Assembly: GCA_964035545.1 (NCBI GenBank)
Contig: OZ037768.1
Span: 22,154,819-22,214,818, forward strand
Length of the DNA: 60,000 bases
Direction: 5' to 3'
Source: Bugula neritina
Taxonomy: Eukaryota > Bryozoa > Gymnolaemata > Cheilostomatida > Bugulidae
The position numbers and the translations under genes were made by a program. The notes under the pieces were generated by a model. That model searched no databases and had not been told where the DNA came from. It was given only the letters and a program-made list of their open reading frames with translations. Below are positions 44,050 to 57,509 of the stretch, piece after piece; within the stretch, counting starts at the first letter, position 1; each line of letters begins with the position of its first letter.

Positions 44050-47000
44050 CAATTAACTATCTAAAATCAATATTGTAACTAAAAAGTAGCTAGTTTGCAT
44101 GAATTAAAGCAGTAAAAATGTTCAACATGAATCTGATTATCAGAAAATACTAAGTTGTGGAATACTGTTAAGAGAATTTGTGTTGTTATACATTCATGTT
44201 GAAAAACACAAGACTGCCAAGTGAAAGGAATATAAAAAATATATCTGGTAGTCTTTGAAATGCAAGCTGTACGCAAATAAAATTAAGAAAGCATTTCATA
44301 TTTTAAAGAAGGTAGGTGCCTTCAAACTTCATAAAAAATCATTTGAAGCAGATGAGGTAAAGTTTCAGAAGTTTTCTGCAAGAGGTGTTCAAAAAGCTAC
44401 ATATCAAAAGAAATTAATAAGGACTGATGAATTGGTAAAGCTGGAGTTGATATTCATATTAGTTCAGCTAGGAGAAAATTGGCTGCAATGTCTTTGTCCA
44501 ATAAGTCTATAAAAATAACAAAGTACAAAGAAAAGTTGAAGAAAGGACTGAAAGAGAATACATAAAACGTTAGATTATTAGGCAAATAAAATCAAATTCA
44601 ATATAGGCCTAATATAATTATAGTATAAACATTCATTATAGGTGGAGCTATAATTGTGATTGGACTTTAACATTCACTTGGTCTTGATAATTATAATATT
44701 ATTACCCATAATTAATATTATTTTGTTAGAGTTAATGACATTTAGTTTTACTAATAATATAATATTAAATTTAGTTTAAATTCTATGTTGAATTTGAACA
44801 TAATACTAATAATATACTATTACTATTACTATTAGTATTACTAAAACTAAAAGTAATTTTCCTACTAACACTAATAGAGTAATACAAATACAATAAAAAT
44901 TGCAAAGGGCATGGCAAAAGCTTAAAGTTGACCTGCTTTACTCTTTGTTTTAATTTTATCAAAGACAAAAGCCTGAAACAGAATCAGAATGAGAAAAAAC
45001 AAAGGTGAAACTTGAAACTGAAAATGAAAGGGATCTCTTGCCTTTGATGATGGTCGAACTTAAATTTAAAATTAATACACTATAAATATCACATATATTT
45101 TTATCTTACATAAATATTTAATTAGTTAAATCACTGTTAGTGTTGATTACTTTCACAGAGCATCAATAAACTTATCAGTTATTAGTAATAATTACAGATT
45201 ATCATACAATTGTCATGAAGTGAGATTCACTACAATATTTTAGTATTAAATCATTAGAAGAATAAAGTAAATAGATCATTCGTTTAGTCTCTACACATTA
45301 GCCAATAGCCAACTTTTTAACAAAATATTAACATGCCTATGAAAATGTAAACAAACACAAAATATTATGCACTGTTCTTAAGTTTTTTATTTGTAAAACA
45401 AGTAATTTATATTTTTAAAATACAATTAATTAAAAAAAAACTAGAATATTTTTTTTAAGGTTTTCTAATGACTATCAAATCGTTGAAACCATAATATTAT
45501 TGTAGCGATAACTCTAGCATCACAAGGTAACTTTTGAAGTGAGTCTCGGTCTGCTTTGAATTAAACTCTCAGTCTTAAGTCAAAGTCAAAACGCAATTAG
45601 TAATAATAATTAGGCTACCAGTATTACTGCTGATACTTCGCTCCTCCAATTTTCTTGTTATGGGTGCATTCTCATTTTATCAATATTGCGCATTTATAGT
45701 TATACTCATGCTGTCATGCTCACTATTAATGAGTATTATTATTAGTATAACTAATCCAATTCCATATTGATATTAACATTACAGAATATGAATGAAAATT
45801 AGTATATTACTAGTTTTACTCATACTGATACTCATACTCATAGTGGTACTGATAGTCGTTGTAATTAGGATTTGTATAAGCCTTAAGGCTTTGTCATACT
45901 AATATTGATGCTGTGATACCCATGCTCATAGTGATAGTTATAGTCATACTCATAGTGATACAGTCATAAAGTTAACCTCTCACAGTTTCATTCTCAGTCA
46001 ATGTGATGACTCAGTCTCATAAATGGTAAGCCTGTGACTATAGCCTTTGCCCTCTACTCTATAGGTATCGTATAGCTATAGGCTGGGCTTTCCCTGATGG
46101 CTGATACTCTGTAATAGTATCAGCTATGCATATATGGGCTATGGCTATGATAAATGTGATAGTTACTGTTATGTAATTCAAATCAATGTAATGACCCAGT
46201 CTCATGGGGCATTATTATGATTATTATGATTATGATAAACTCATCACAGTGATGGCGTACTGATTACTGGTAACTGAACATAATCATATTCATATTAATT
46301 ATAATATTGGTAGTGATATTTGAATTGGCATTTATCTTTGAATGTGTGACTAGCTCTAACTTTAAGTGTTCATGCTATTCAAGTGTTTTCATTTTATATT
46401 CAGTATTTGCTTTCACTCTTATTATTTTATAACTTGATCCTTATACCTGCAAGTTATATTTATAAGTATGAGCATCTCATTTTTCCTTGTTTTTTTAGTA
46501 TATGTTCTCTTTTTAAACATGTATGATTTAGTTTTGCTGTGTTACTAAAAAATGATCTAAACAATGAATACCAATTGTGAAATCTAATAGTGTTTTATAA
46601 GTATAGAATTATTAGTATATACTCAAGTTTATACTATTACTTTTACTAAATAATATACTGTGTATATACATAAAATTGTCTTTATAAAAACTTGTAAACA
46701 AATGCTAAGGTATATGCTATAGTAGTTGTCTCACCCTTACCGACAAAAATAGTCCACCATTACTATTATAGTAAAAATTAGTTATTACTAATCATTAGGC
46801 CGTTGGATGTTTTTGCAAACATGAACTGTGTAATTTTAAGCTATATTGATTCAGTTTTAAATGCAGAGCAGTGCAGTTGGAGTGAAATAAGGTGCATTAT
46901 GATCAATATAGTCACTTTAATCATTATAATGAAGACCATGTGTTTAAAAATTGGTGTTTACCTCCAATCTCTTGTTATAGCAATATCATTTGATTCCGTG

Positions 47001-48480
47001 TTAGTTAAAAACTTGCGTTGCAAGAGTTCTGTTCACCACTAGGTTTTCTGGTCATTAGCTTGTAGTATTATATATCTGTTTTGTGATCGTAGTTGAAATT
47101 CTATTTTTCCATATTCATGCTTATTGCACAGTTCGACTTAATAATGGTTTAGACAAGCAGGGTTTTTGTCAAAAAATGTCATTAGTTTTATCCAATAGAT
47201 TATGTCAGCTAGAGATATCAGCTACATTTGTACTTATTTCATCGAACTGTTTTCGAATAATTGATTTTCTATGTAATGCTTATTGAGCTTGCGTTTTCAA
47301 TTTGATATAGAAGACCTAATATATTTCATACATCAATCAAGTTATTTAGCCTGACTCTTGGTAGCGTATATACCTCAACCTGTATGCAGTTGTTGTTTTA
47401 AGATTTGTTCCCTCTTTTTCACAAAACAGAGTGGACTATTGTGTTTGTTTTCTTTAAGAAATGTTTTCGAGACTGTAGCTACAGGCAGTTATATGTCTCG
47501 TGTCTAGTTTTCTAATTGTTCCTTTTTCTCATGTCCTCCTGGTATATCTATTGAGATTGTATTCCATTCTGCAGCAAAATCTCATATTTTGAAAACCTTG
47601 TTTCTTAAAACCTCTAGTTACTAGTAATTTTTAAACTTTTTTTACAAGAAATTCATTAAATTGGTTTTTCAGAGATGTGTTTTAAAAAAACTTATAGTGA
47701 AATCATTAAATACAATTAAATTTTGATAGCAGTTTCATATAAACAATATTCATCATTAAGAGGTTCAATATTCTATAAGCAAGTAGTACTTAGAAACATT
47801 GAGTTGTAATGTTTTTTTTCTGTTTCTTCAAATCTATTATAAAAAATTTAATTAAGAAAAATTAGACGACTCAATTTTTCTTGAAAATTAAGCCTCTACC
47901 ACACTGATAGCATAAATTTATAACCATTTTATCAGAATCAGTACTTTAATACAAAAGTAGTTTATCAAACTCTAAGTTTACCAACGTCCATCATTAGCCA
48001 TAGCCCATAGAACATACATAACTACAAGCTAAGCAGTTGAAGTTTGTTGAAAAATGCCAGTTTACTACCAATTTGGTTTCAGAAAGAGTAAATAAGATAA
48101 AAATGCTCATTGTTTTAAGTTAATATATGGACTAGTTTTGTTTGATGTAAGGTGGAAGTTTTAGGATGGAATACTCTGTTTAGTGAAGGATCTTTATACT
48201 AAATGCTCTTAACCCAGCATGTCATGCGAAATAATTATACAATGTCCCATTAGCTGGTACCTTCAGTCACCTCTAGTATGCATTGTGACAGATTAAGCAC
48301 AAGAGATAAGAAATCGCCGTAAGCTGTTCACTTCTCACTGCTTATCAGCTCTCACGCCATATTTCGAGTCTCTTCATTTGCACTTTCACATCTAATGCTA
48401 TCACATCTTCATTTATAGCATAGTACCTTTCTTCTCTAGGGTCGTGATGGAAAATCTGTTACATAGAGTTCTCATTGTTG
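44050..48480. other. Head-to-head intergenic region
   Basis: It separates the starts of RANBP9/10 (minus) and SPNS (plus) and must hold both promoters. A degenerate CATACTGATAC-type repeat lies at about 45695-45965. Short open frames show no domain, and no CpG-rich core was seen by eye. Confidence 0.6.
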
Positions 48481-48500
48481 AATAGACTAATTTCTCTACA

Positions 48501-48717
48501 ATGTCGTCGGATGGGGGAAGAGACAGCCCTCAGCAAATGCAGCCGATTTCGACTGCTAACTCGAAGGAGATGCTTACTCGTTCTGGCTCAATAACAGTAA
48601 CTACTACAACCACCGGTTCTAGTGAAGGAATCATGACATACAAGACTCGCTACATCACTGTGGCAATTTTATTCTTTGTGAATCTCCTCAATTATATGGA
48701 CAGATATACTATAGCAG
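48501..48717 (+). CDS. SPNS exon 1
   Basis: It encodes [17 protein letters not shown], a run of five threonines (TVTTTTTG), then [16 protein letters not shown] of helix 1. The donor GCAG|GTACAT is in phase 1. Confidence 0.92.
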
Positions 48718-51700
48718 GTACATTCTACACTCAGTTTATAATTATGTATTTAATTTGTATTGCATGATTGAAAAGCGCTGGTGGTTTTACGTTTTATATT
48801 TTGGTTTCACGCTATGTAGTGAACATTTCTTTCATTTAGAACTCAACTATGTGTAGTAAGCAAAACTGCTTGGAAATATAAGTATTTACTGTAGAGAAAA
48901 TTTTGCCGTCAAAGATTTTGCATAAGTTTACTTGAACCCTGATATACTGTATGCACCACATAGAGCACCTGCTGTATATGGCATAAATGTACTACATATA
49001 GAGCACCTGCTGTATGTGGCATAAATGTACTACATATAGAGCACCTGCTGTATGTGGCATGTACATTATGTACTACATAGAGCACCTCCTATATATAATG
49101 TATGCACTACATAGAGCACGTCCTGTATATGACATGTATGCACTATATATAGCACCTGCTGTATATAATGTATGCACTACATAGAGCACCTGCTGTATAT
49201 GCCATGTATGCACTACAGAGAGCACCTGCTGTATATGCCATGTAAGCACTGCATAGAGCACCTGCTGTATATATGCAGGTAGCTTACAGATCTATGTTAG
49301 CCAATGGCTATCACTGTTACATATTTACAACAGGAGTTCTAGTTGCTGTACAGGACTACTATGGCGTTGGCGACTTTGCCTCGGGTCTTCTGCAGTCCAG
49401 TTTTGTCATCGGTTTCAGCATCACAGCACCCGCCTTCGGCTACGCAGGTGACAGGTATAACCGCAAATGGCTGATGGTGGGCGGCATTGCTCTATGGTCT
49501 CTGGTCACGCTGGCTGGCTCCTTTGTTCCAGCTAATGTAAGTTATCTTCTCTTTTAGATCTCACGGCGTCTCGGGGAGAATATTTCTTGTAAATGTTGAT
49601 GTTTTAAGCATCAAAGATAATTGCAATGTTATAAAAGATAAATTTAGCAGAGGTTTCTTTCTCCTGTCTCACTGTTGTTCTGTTTTGCAGATGTTCTGGC
49701 TGTTTGTGTTGCTGAGAGCCATAGTGGGTGTGGGAGAGGCTAGCTACGTGACTATCGCACCCACATTGATCTCTGACTTGTTTGTCAAAGAACAACGATC
49801 TCTTATGCTTATGATTTTCTACTTTGCTATTCCAGTTGGCAGGTGAGTTTCTTTTACACGCATTGTGTTGTTGGTGTGTACCTTGTAGTATATTGAAAGC
49901 CTCACGCAAGTTTATAGTCACCATCCCTTTGAGAACCCCTGATGGAAAGAGTTTTTTAATTGGGCTAAAGACTTATTAAGATGAGGCACAGGAGAAATTA
50001 TTATTGGATGCTCTTCCTAACATCACCAATGGCCTTTGTCAGGGTTCAAACCCATGACTTCGTGTTTACTAAGCAAACACTCTAACCTCTTATAGCATAT
50101 ACTCAGTTGTATATACTATATCAATATATAATATAGTAGTTAGTTCTAAAGCTTTTTTATATTGTATCATATTATACAGTAATGCGTGCAAAAAACGCTG
50201 TATTTAGCTGTATAATACAATGTATATAACATAGTATAAATATATAGATGATATATGTGATATATCATATGTAATATAATAGTGTATAGCATTACATCAC
50301 CTTTATACAGTATAATATAGTAGTTAATTTCTGACTGCTATAACTAACTGCATAACAGGGAGAATTCTCAGCTGTGATTGGCTGACACCCGAATGACCTT
50401 GCACCTTCATTTAATGGAACGAGGTGTCATTTCAGTGCAGCCAATTAAGTGTGAGAATAAACAATGTAAGAGTTTAACTCGATGTTTGTGTGTGTACAGC
50501 CAGCATATTATATAGTTGTATGATAGTTTCTCTCATCACAGCTAGACCAAGTGTGTTAGTGAAGTGTGCCTGCATTTGAAGAGATTCTTCAAATGTTAAA
50601 ACTATTTCCTAATGTTCAAAATAACACGTATTTTGTATAACTGACATTATCTAGTACTGAAATGTGTGCCATGTTCTACTAAGGTCTTTTGGCAGACTAC
50701 AGACTGGTGTAAACTGCAGTGTCATTACCAAGAATGTTAATCTGCAGCAATATTATCTAATAAGCTGATCTGTAGACACTAAGCACGTCATCCTTCCAAC
50801 TATATAAATTAATTTATATTTTTGATGTCAGCATAAGTATGCTATGTGAGTTGTCTCCCATTATTGTATGTTTATTCACTTGTATTGTACATGTATTTGT
50901 TGCAGTGGTTTGGGGTATATTATTGGCTCAAAGGTGGCCGTGTTGTTTCACCAGTGGCAATGGTCATTGCGGGTGAGTGTTACATCATTACATATTCTAA
51001 TTGTGTTGTCTTGTTTAACAGAATATAGAATTGTATTTATTGTATTACATAATATAGAATTGTATTATATTGCAGAATATATAACTTATTTTGTGCATTA
51101 TGTTCTCTTGATTGCAAACTTGTGTATTATTATACAATTATTACCTTCTATTTTCATTATACTATACTGCATTTGTTAACAGAGCATTTTACCAAGTTTA
51201 TAGTAATGTGCTGATAATGATAAGGTAAAAGGTGTATGGCATTGTATTGTCCTTTGTGTTAAATTAAAACACTTGTAGAATGATAATACAATTGATTGTG
51301 TTACGTTATTGTATTAGATTACGTGATAGTCATTAAGCATAGCCTTAGTTTTCTAGCTTATTTTGCTGTAGGTGACTCCTGGACTAGGAGTTGTCTGCTG
51401 TCTTCTAATTGCTATTATAACCAGGGATCCTCCCAGAGGAATGGCTGAAGACGGGGCCAGTCACCACTCCAACTCAACAGTTGCTGAAGATGTTAAAAGC
51501 ATTGCTAAAAAGTTTGTATCTAAAGATATCCGATTGAGCTGAAAATTATATTGAATTTAGGAAAAGTTTGTATCAAATTTCTGTTGAAATCAACACTAAT
51601 TTATGACAATTTTGCACTTACAAACTTCAAAGATAAGCTATTTTTAGAAGATGAGTCAAAGAGTTAGAATTTAGTCTTTACTAAATTATTATATATATAC

Positions 51701-54700
51701 TTCTTGTAAGTTTATTCAATATTGAAAAGCTTGTATAGTAAGACTTCCATTATCTAGTAGTAATCATTTTGACAAGACTGCGAACATGGCATCATGTCTT
51801 ACATTTGTAGAAGGAAAGACAATATACAGCTAATATTTCTCTAACCACAGCCAGCTTATTTTAAATCTTTTATATGGTGGAATTGACTGTTTATTCATCT
51901 TGTATGTAGTGTATTTATAGTAAGACTTAATGATTTACGGATACTTTTAGATTTGTCTCCCTACATATGCACTGCTTTTACTCATGGGAGGAATGCTACT
52001 CACTGTATCTGACCAAAATTATTGTTGCTTATAGGTTAAGAAAAATTAAATAGTTTTCTGGAAAAGTTTGTGTTGTTTCAACATTTAATTTTTTATTTTC
52101 TGTAGTAAAACGTTCGTCCTCTCATCACTGGGCAACACTTGTGTCACCTTCGTGTCTGGTGCTTTGGCTTTCTTTGCCCCCAAGTTTATGCTGAATGCGT
52201 ACCGAGTGTCCGGGAATGATGTAATCCACCTTGATGAGTATGTAAATATTATAATTCTATCTTTTCTGAAGTTGTTGCCTTTTAATATGTGTTAATTTTT
52301 CTTCATTTAAAATTGTAGCATTGTGTAGTCGTATTCGTATTGATCACTTTTGCACTCATTTCATATTATGAAGAGTGATCCTTTATACATGCCATGCTCA
52401 TAGCTGCTCTATTTGTAAGATTTCAAGTGATTTAATTAAAACTCTTAATTTTTTCCACTAATAATGTCTGTTTTAGTTGTGTAAGTTTGATTTTGTGAAA
52501 CACACTCTAAATTATAGTATTTTTTTATTTCAATAGATAATGAACACACTTTGAATTACACATGATAGTAGATTATATACAATGTCAATCATGTGTTCTG
52601 GTGTTAGTGTTTGATCCGGTCAGGTGCTATAATGGACATTGACCTTTACCTAAATGACCTTGAGATAATTGAGTATATATAGTGTGATATAAGTTAGCTG
52701 ATTACCTCCCAGTGATAGCCGTATCTGTATTAGTTTAAGGTGTCTTCCAATCTCGGCGTGGACAGCTTAGCTTATCTACGTGCGTTTCCAGTCTACCAAC
52801 TCTGCTAGTATTTTATGCTAAAGATGCGTTGAGTAGCATAAGAAGACATTTAATCATATTGACAGCAGTTGTCTTTCCTTGCAGTGTGTCATTATATATG
52901 GGAATTATCACCACATCAGCCGGGTTTATTGGCGTAGCCTTAGGCACTGTGGTAGCCAGACATGTGAAGAGGGTACACCTGAATGGGGACGCCATAGTGT
53001 GCGCTGTTGGTATACTGGCTAGCTCGCCATTTCTCTACGGCGCTCTTGTGCTCTGTGAATTTAACATGATCATAACATGGGTGAGTTATTGAGGCGATTC
53101 CCCGGCTGGGGTAGCATAACTCCAAATGATGAAATATCAACTCTATATTTTGACAGAACCCTTATTATTTAATTAAAAAACAATTCTAGTAGATTACATA
53201 TTATTATATACATTGTTTTATTAACGTTTTCTATTTTATAAGATCACTACATTTCACTGTACTATAAAATCTTCATGTAAACGAGTGTATAAAAAGATGA
53301 AATATAACAATATGTTGTTATATATATATAACATTCTCACCTCACTGTTATGTGTATAGATGTGTAGACACTATGTGAACATAGACATATACATTGAATG
53401 ACACACACATATTCACCTAGCTCTTGCTGTCTATGTTTAGATACTGGTGTTCATTGGAGAGACATTGCTGTTCATGAATTGGCCTCTGGTAGCTGATATG
53501 CTTCTGGTAAGGAAACTGGAACATACTGTATGGTGATAGTTTGTTTTTCTCGTTTATATATTCATCTACATAGTAATGTTTCACTTGGAATGGAAACTAT
53601 GTATTAAACAATTACTCATAGTTTTTACAGTTCAACTCTAGTCAAAACTGTGGTGTCATAGTGTATGGTATTTTCCACTAGCTTATCAATGAATGTGTGT
53701 TGATAGGACCCATTATCAGCTGTTTGAAGGTGTTATTCCCCACCTTGTGGGAGATATTCTATGCATTGATAACTGATGCACATTGTCACGTATACAGTTT
53801 TACTGATTTACTTGTATTTTGGGACTTGCAAGTTCCAGGTTTCTGTATTTAAAATGTGATATGCAAGAGATATCCTGGTTGGCTGTTTCTGTTTTTGGAA
53901 AATTATGTAGGATCCGAAATTTCCCAGTTTGTACTTCGATGTATTTCAGAGTTGTTGTTCCTTTGCATACTTTCCTTGTCTACCTCCGTTATTTTGGTAT
54001 CTGGAAATTAATATAGAAGTTTAAGAAAATTAAAGTTGACAAATCTGGTATTTTCAACTCGAATTCTTAAACTCAGCTTTGACTCACCAAATCGCAAAGA
54101 TGAAATAATGTTGTTGCTGTTTTTAGTATACAGTTCCAGCCACTTTGCGGTCAACTGCGGAGGCGGTGCAGCTCTTTGTGTGTCACATGTTAGGGGACGC
54201 GGCTAGCCCCTTCATACTCGGTGGGGTAAGTTCCAAGCTATAGACAAGGTCTTCACTCATCTAGTATCCACACTGCTGCTTTCTCAAGTCTATTACTTCA
54301 AAATATTACTTTTATTATAATGAGTCTGTAATATACAGATATGTGACCAAAGTGACTCTTTGAATATGTTATGTAATCTTTATCTCAAATTGTGGTGTTG
54401 GTTGTAATTAACTCTAGAGTTTTGTGTTGTACTGGAATATCGTGTATTATATTGTAATGTAATGCATTATTTATTTTATTGTATTGTGTATTATTACAAT
54501 TTATTGTATGACATAGTATTGCATTGTAATATACTGTGTTGGATATATTTCATTGTATTGTAATTTATTGTATTCTACGATACTGCATTGCATTGTACTG
54601 TAGATTATTGCATTATATTGCATGATACTGTATTCTAATACATTATATTGTTTGTATTGTATAATATAGTGTTGTATTGCACTGCAGTGTATAATGTTGT

Positions 54701-55301
54701 ATTGTATTGCATAATGTTGTTTTTATTCAATCGTATTGTATAGTATTTCATTGTATTGTATCTCAATACATTAGCTATCTGAAGCACTGGGAGGTGCTAG
54801 TGGTGACATTGAGACAGAGTTCAAAGGTCTCCAGAACTCCCTCTTCATTACCCTCTTCATCTCTGTGTTGGGCGGCGGCTTCTTCCTGTTCTCTTCTCTC
54901 TACCTTGTGAAAGATAAGAACGCTGCTGAGGCAGCAACCAAAGGTGTGTGACGGTTACTCTATCTCTATAGTTTGAAGGGTAGTAGTAGTAGTAGTAGTG
55001 GTAGTGGTACTAGTAGTAGTAGTAGTACTAGTAGTACTAGTAGTAGTACTAGTAGTAATAGTAGTAGTAGTAGTAGTAGTAGTGGTCGTAGTGGTATTAG
55101 TAGTAGTAGTAGTAGTAGTAGTGGTAGTAGTACTAGTAGCAGTGGTGCTGCTGCTGCTGTATAATAAGTATCATATGCTGACATAACGACATCATGTATC
55201 TCCAATGTGTATATGTGAATATCTTAGGCCTCTCACCAACTGGTCATATCGACCTCGATGTGCTCGACCAAAATTCTGAGCACAAAATAGCGGGACTGTG
55301 A
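48501..55301 (+). CDS. SPNS: Spinster-family (SPNS) major-facilitator transporter (whole gene)
   Basis: Eleven exons with agreeing phases: 48501-48717, 49334-49536, 49691-49842, 50906-50972, 51372-51511, 52106-52237, 52885-53080, 53441-53506, 54127-54225, 54775-54943, 55228-55301 (TGA). The sum is 1515 nt, about 504 aa, close to human SPNS1 (528). It is a 12-helix MFS protein. The N-terminal cytosolic tail is Ser/Thr-rich, then [13 protein letters not shown] (helix 1), the GDRYNRK loop between helices 2 and 3, [19 protein letters not shown] (helix 4), [20 protein letters not shown] (helix 5), RVTPGLGVV (helix 6) and [17 protein letters not shown] (helix 10). SPNS1 exports lysophospholipids from lysosomes and SPNS2 exports sphingosine-1-phosphate; which role applies here cannot be read from sequence. 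The start ATG is the first in the open exon. A candidate poly(A) signal AATAAA lies at 56540. Confidence 0.95.
48946..49277. repeat. About 30-37 bp minisatellite in SPNS intron 1
   Basis: About nine units of CTACATAGAGCACCTGCTGT with variable spacers. It ends about 55 bp before the acceptor of exon 2. Confidence 0.9.
49334..49536 (+). CDS. SPNS exon 2
   Basis: It encodes [20 protein letters not shown], the [20 protein letters not shown] signature and AGSFVPAN. The acceptor is tttacaacag and the donor GCTAAT|GTAAGT. Confidence 0.95.
49691..49842 (+). CDS. SPNS exon 3
   Basis: It encodes [20 protein letters not shown] then [12 protein letters not shown] and IFYFAIPVG. The acceptor is gttttgcag and the donor GGCAG|GTGAGT, phase 2. 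Confidence 0.95.
49903..50095 (-). mobile_element. tRNA-derived SINE, copy 5 (reverse)
   Basis: On the minus strand it has GGTTTGAACCCTGACAAAGG, TTGGTGATGTTAGGAAGAGC and the tail GGATGGTGACTATAAACTTG. The box A part is partly lost. It lies in SPNS intron 3. Confidence 0.85.
50906..50972 (+). CDS. SPNS exon 4
   Basis: It encodes [20 protein letters not shown] then SLR. The acceptor is tttgttgcag and the donor TTGCGG|GTGAGT. Confidence 0.93.
51372..51511 (+). CDS. SPNS exon 5
   Basis: It encodes [20 protein letters not shown] then a polar loop to DVKSIAKN. The donor, CTAAAAA|GTTTGT, is weak, but the phase and the homology to LKSLLKNPS-type sequence support it. Confidence 0.85.
52106..52237 (+). 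CDS. SPNS exon 6
   Basis: It encodes [38 protein letters not shown] and VIHLDD. The acceptor is attttctgtag and the donor GATGA|GTATGT. Confidence 0.92.
52885..53080 (+). CDS. SPNS exon 7
   Basis: It encodes [20 protein letters not shown] then [20 protein letters not shown] and further to FNMIITW. The acceptor is tttccttgcag and the donor ACATGG|GTGAGT. Confidence 0.93.
53441..53506 (+). CDS. SPNS exon 8
   Basis: It encodes [22 protein letters not shown], the conserved helix 10 motif. The acceptor is tatgtttag and the donor CTTCTG|GTAAGG. Confidence 0.95.
54127..54225 (+). CDS. SPNS exon 9
   Basis: It encodes [20 protein letters not shown] then [13 protein letters not shown], the RSTAEAxQ/LLGDAxSP signature of spinsters. 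The donor is GGTGGG|GTAAGT. Confidence 0.95.
54430..54768. repeat. TATTGTATTG-type degenerate repeat
   Basis: Imperfect pentamer/decamer units of TGTAT/TTGTAA running up to a few bases before the acceptor of SPNS exon 10. Confidence 0.8.
54775..54943 (+). CDS. SPNS exon 10
   Basis: It encodes [20 protein letters not shown], then [19 protein letters not shown] and [17 protein letters not shown]. The acceptor is aatacattag and the donor AAAG|GTGTGT, phase 1. It is flanked by repeat arrays on both sides. Confidence 0.92.
54978..55162. repeat. (AGT)n trinucleotide tract
   Basis: About 60 AGT units with GGT, ACT and GCT variants, starting 35 bp after the donor of SPNS exon 10. Poly-Ser, poly-Val and poly-Leu frames over it are artefacts. 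Confidence 0.95.
55228..55301 (+). CDS. SPNS last exon (form A)
   Basis: The acceptor is tatcttag. It encodes [20 protein letters not shown] then IAGL and TGA at 55299-55301, a short cytosolic tail. Confidence 0.85.
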
Positions 55302-57509
55302 GAAGGTATAATGCACACTTTTGCCGCTATTCTGCTGCCTCCATGCAGCTGTGATTGTTAATCCCAGTGTACTGTGTCACTGCGTAGCACGTGGTCTCAG
55401 GTTTTGATGATTACACTATAGAATATGCTAGGTTACATCTATGATTCCAATGCTACACAAAGAGATTTGATTTAGTAAAATTCACTAACAATATTTCTCT
55501 TGTATTCAGTAAATGAGGTCATGATCATTTCCATTCAAATCTTCAACATAAAAAAATATTGAAATTTAATTTTCATCTATGTAAGAATGAAAATTGGTAC
55601 AAGGGGTAAAGATACAAAATTTATATAGCGCTATAACAATTCCATCAAAGTGATTTGTAATCAACTATTTAAACATGAATGTCTAATTTTTATGAGATTT
55701 GATATGTAATACTTATAAAAAGTAGAGGACTTTCAACTTTATCCTGAAGATGGTTTAAATTAAGGAATTTCTCTGCTGTGTTGGTTTGTGTCTTTGGAAA
55801 GTATGATAATTCCCAACTGTAGGGCAAATTAAAACCTTAGAATGTGTTAGCCTCAGTGACAGATCTTGTAGCAATTCCTTTCAATGGGGCTATCATCAAG
55901 GCCACCTCACCGGCCAGGCCAATATTTATGTTGTAGATTTTTAGCACCTAAATTTAGAAATGATTTCTTGTTGGTTGCAAATTTCCCATTATGCAATTGT
56001 AGGATTCAATTTCAAAATGTGACCTTTACTTTTAACCTCTGTCAGCGCTTGTTTAGGTGAGCTGTCAGTAAACTAGGAAAATAATTTATGTCAGTTTGTC
56101 AACTCCTGTTACGTACATTTAAGTAGATTGTCTCTACGCTATAAGAATCCAATCTCACCTGTGTTTTAGCCTCCTTGCCAAAAGACGGCCATCTTGCCGA
56201 AGAGCAGCCGTTGTGCCAAGGCATATAAGCCAAAAAGCTGCTACTTTTCCAGCTTTTGCTTCAAGCATGTTTTTGTGGCGACCAGCTGTGCTAAAATTAG
56301 AGTAAACATTGCATTGCGTTGGCTTCAACATATTTTTAGTGGGGAGGGAATAGCTTTATAATTAGGCAGACTGCTTTAAAATTTGAGCATTCTTGAATTT
56401 GCTTTCACCGTAGCTTTTGAGCTCAACTTTAAAAATAATAAAATATAATTTTATGTCTCTCAGTTGCAACTCCATCTATTTTTGTCTATTTATGAAGTCT
56501 CCTACATTTCTTAGGAATACTTGAAGCAGCACGAGATAAAATAAATACAACAACTAATAGAAATAACATATATCCATTGTATAAGACAACACAGCTATCA
56601 AGCCCACACTGCATAATGTAATGAAGTGTAATGAATAATATGTTGTATAGCTAGCAAAGAGTTATTAAAGTAATAGAACAGTTTACTAGCTATGTTTCTC
56701 AATAATAATAATAATAATAAAATAATTTATGCTTGATAAATTTGAATCTGAAAGTGCATATGTATAGAGAAAGCTCTGACATTGTAGTGTAATAAATAAG
56801 ATTTTAATTTACCCTGCTGTGTGTGTTTAGTATGACTAGCATAAAGAAACAAATTAAACCTGCAAGTGGTTTTATAAGAAAAACTCCAGATGTATAAAAA
56901 AATCTCAAATTTTTTTACAACAAAATTTGCTTACAAAAAAAAATTAAATTCCTACAATTTTACAAAAGTTCAAAACAGCAAAGTATGAAAGTTTCTTATT
57001 TGGTGGGCTATTTGATCCTTTGCCAATTTTATGTAGACAGGGATGTCCCTCTAAGTATGCACTAGACTGGACAACTCTTTCCATATGCTGTAATGATATT
57101 TAGTGAGTCTTATTAGTTTGAGTAGCTGTAAATTAATTTAGTTAGTTAATTCATACTCTCTACTGGTGCACTAATATAGTATTTCTGGTGAGTGTAACAC
57201 ACTGTATGAGTCAGATTATGGGTATTGACTTAGGGCTGCCCATGTTTTCATAGGCACCCTGGTTTGTACACCTCAAATTCATGTGTACGTATTTTGTATT
57301 TTTAAATTTGCTTTTATATACTAAATCTAGAAATTAATAGAATTTAAAACATTTATGTAACAGCAAGTTGCTCAATTCAAATTTGACTTCTCATTGATCT
57401 GCTTTGGTTATTTTCACATTGCTAAATATTCTATTCAACTGATTTGCTTTTCAAACATGATTTCTCGTACCAACACTTGCTTGTCTTTCTCATGAGACAT
57501 GTCTGCTAT
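55302..57509. other. 3' flank of SPNS
   Basis: It holds the SPNS 3' UTR, the possible alternative last exon (56170-56228) and AATAAA signals at 56540 and about 56715. Nothing else is supportable on either strand. Confidence 0.55.
56170..56228 (+). CDS. Possible alternative last exon of SPNS (form B)
   Basis: After the acceptor tgtgttttag, the phase required by SPNS exon 10 reads ASLPKDGHLAEEQPLCQGI then TAA (56226-56228). The tail resembles form A in pattern ([10 protein letters not shown] against SLPKDGHLAE). Skipping 55228-55301 would give this C-terminus. An AATAAA follows at 56540. It could be chance, since only 18 codons are involved. Confidence 0.35.

Noticed and set aside
54966-55205. 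Poly-Leu, poly-Ser and poly-Val frames
   Set aside because: They are translations of (AGT)n in three frames, inside the last SPNS intron.
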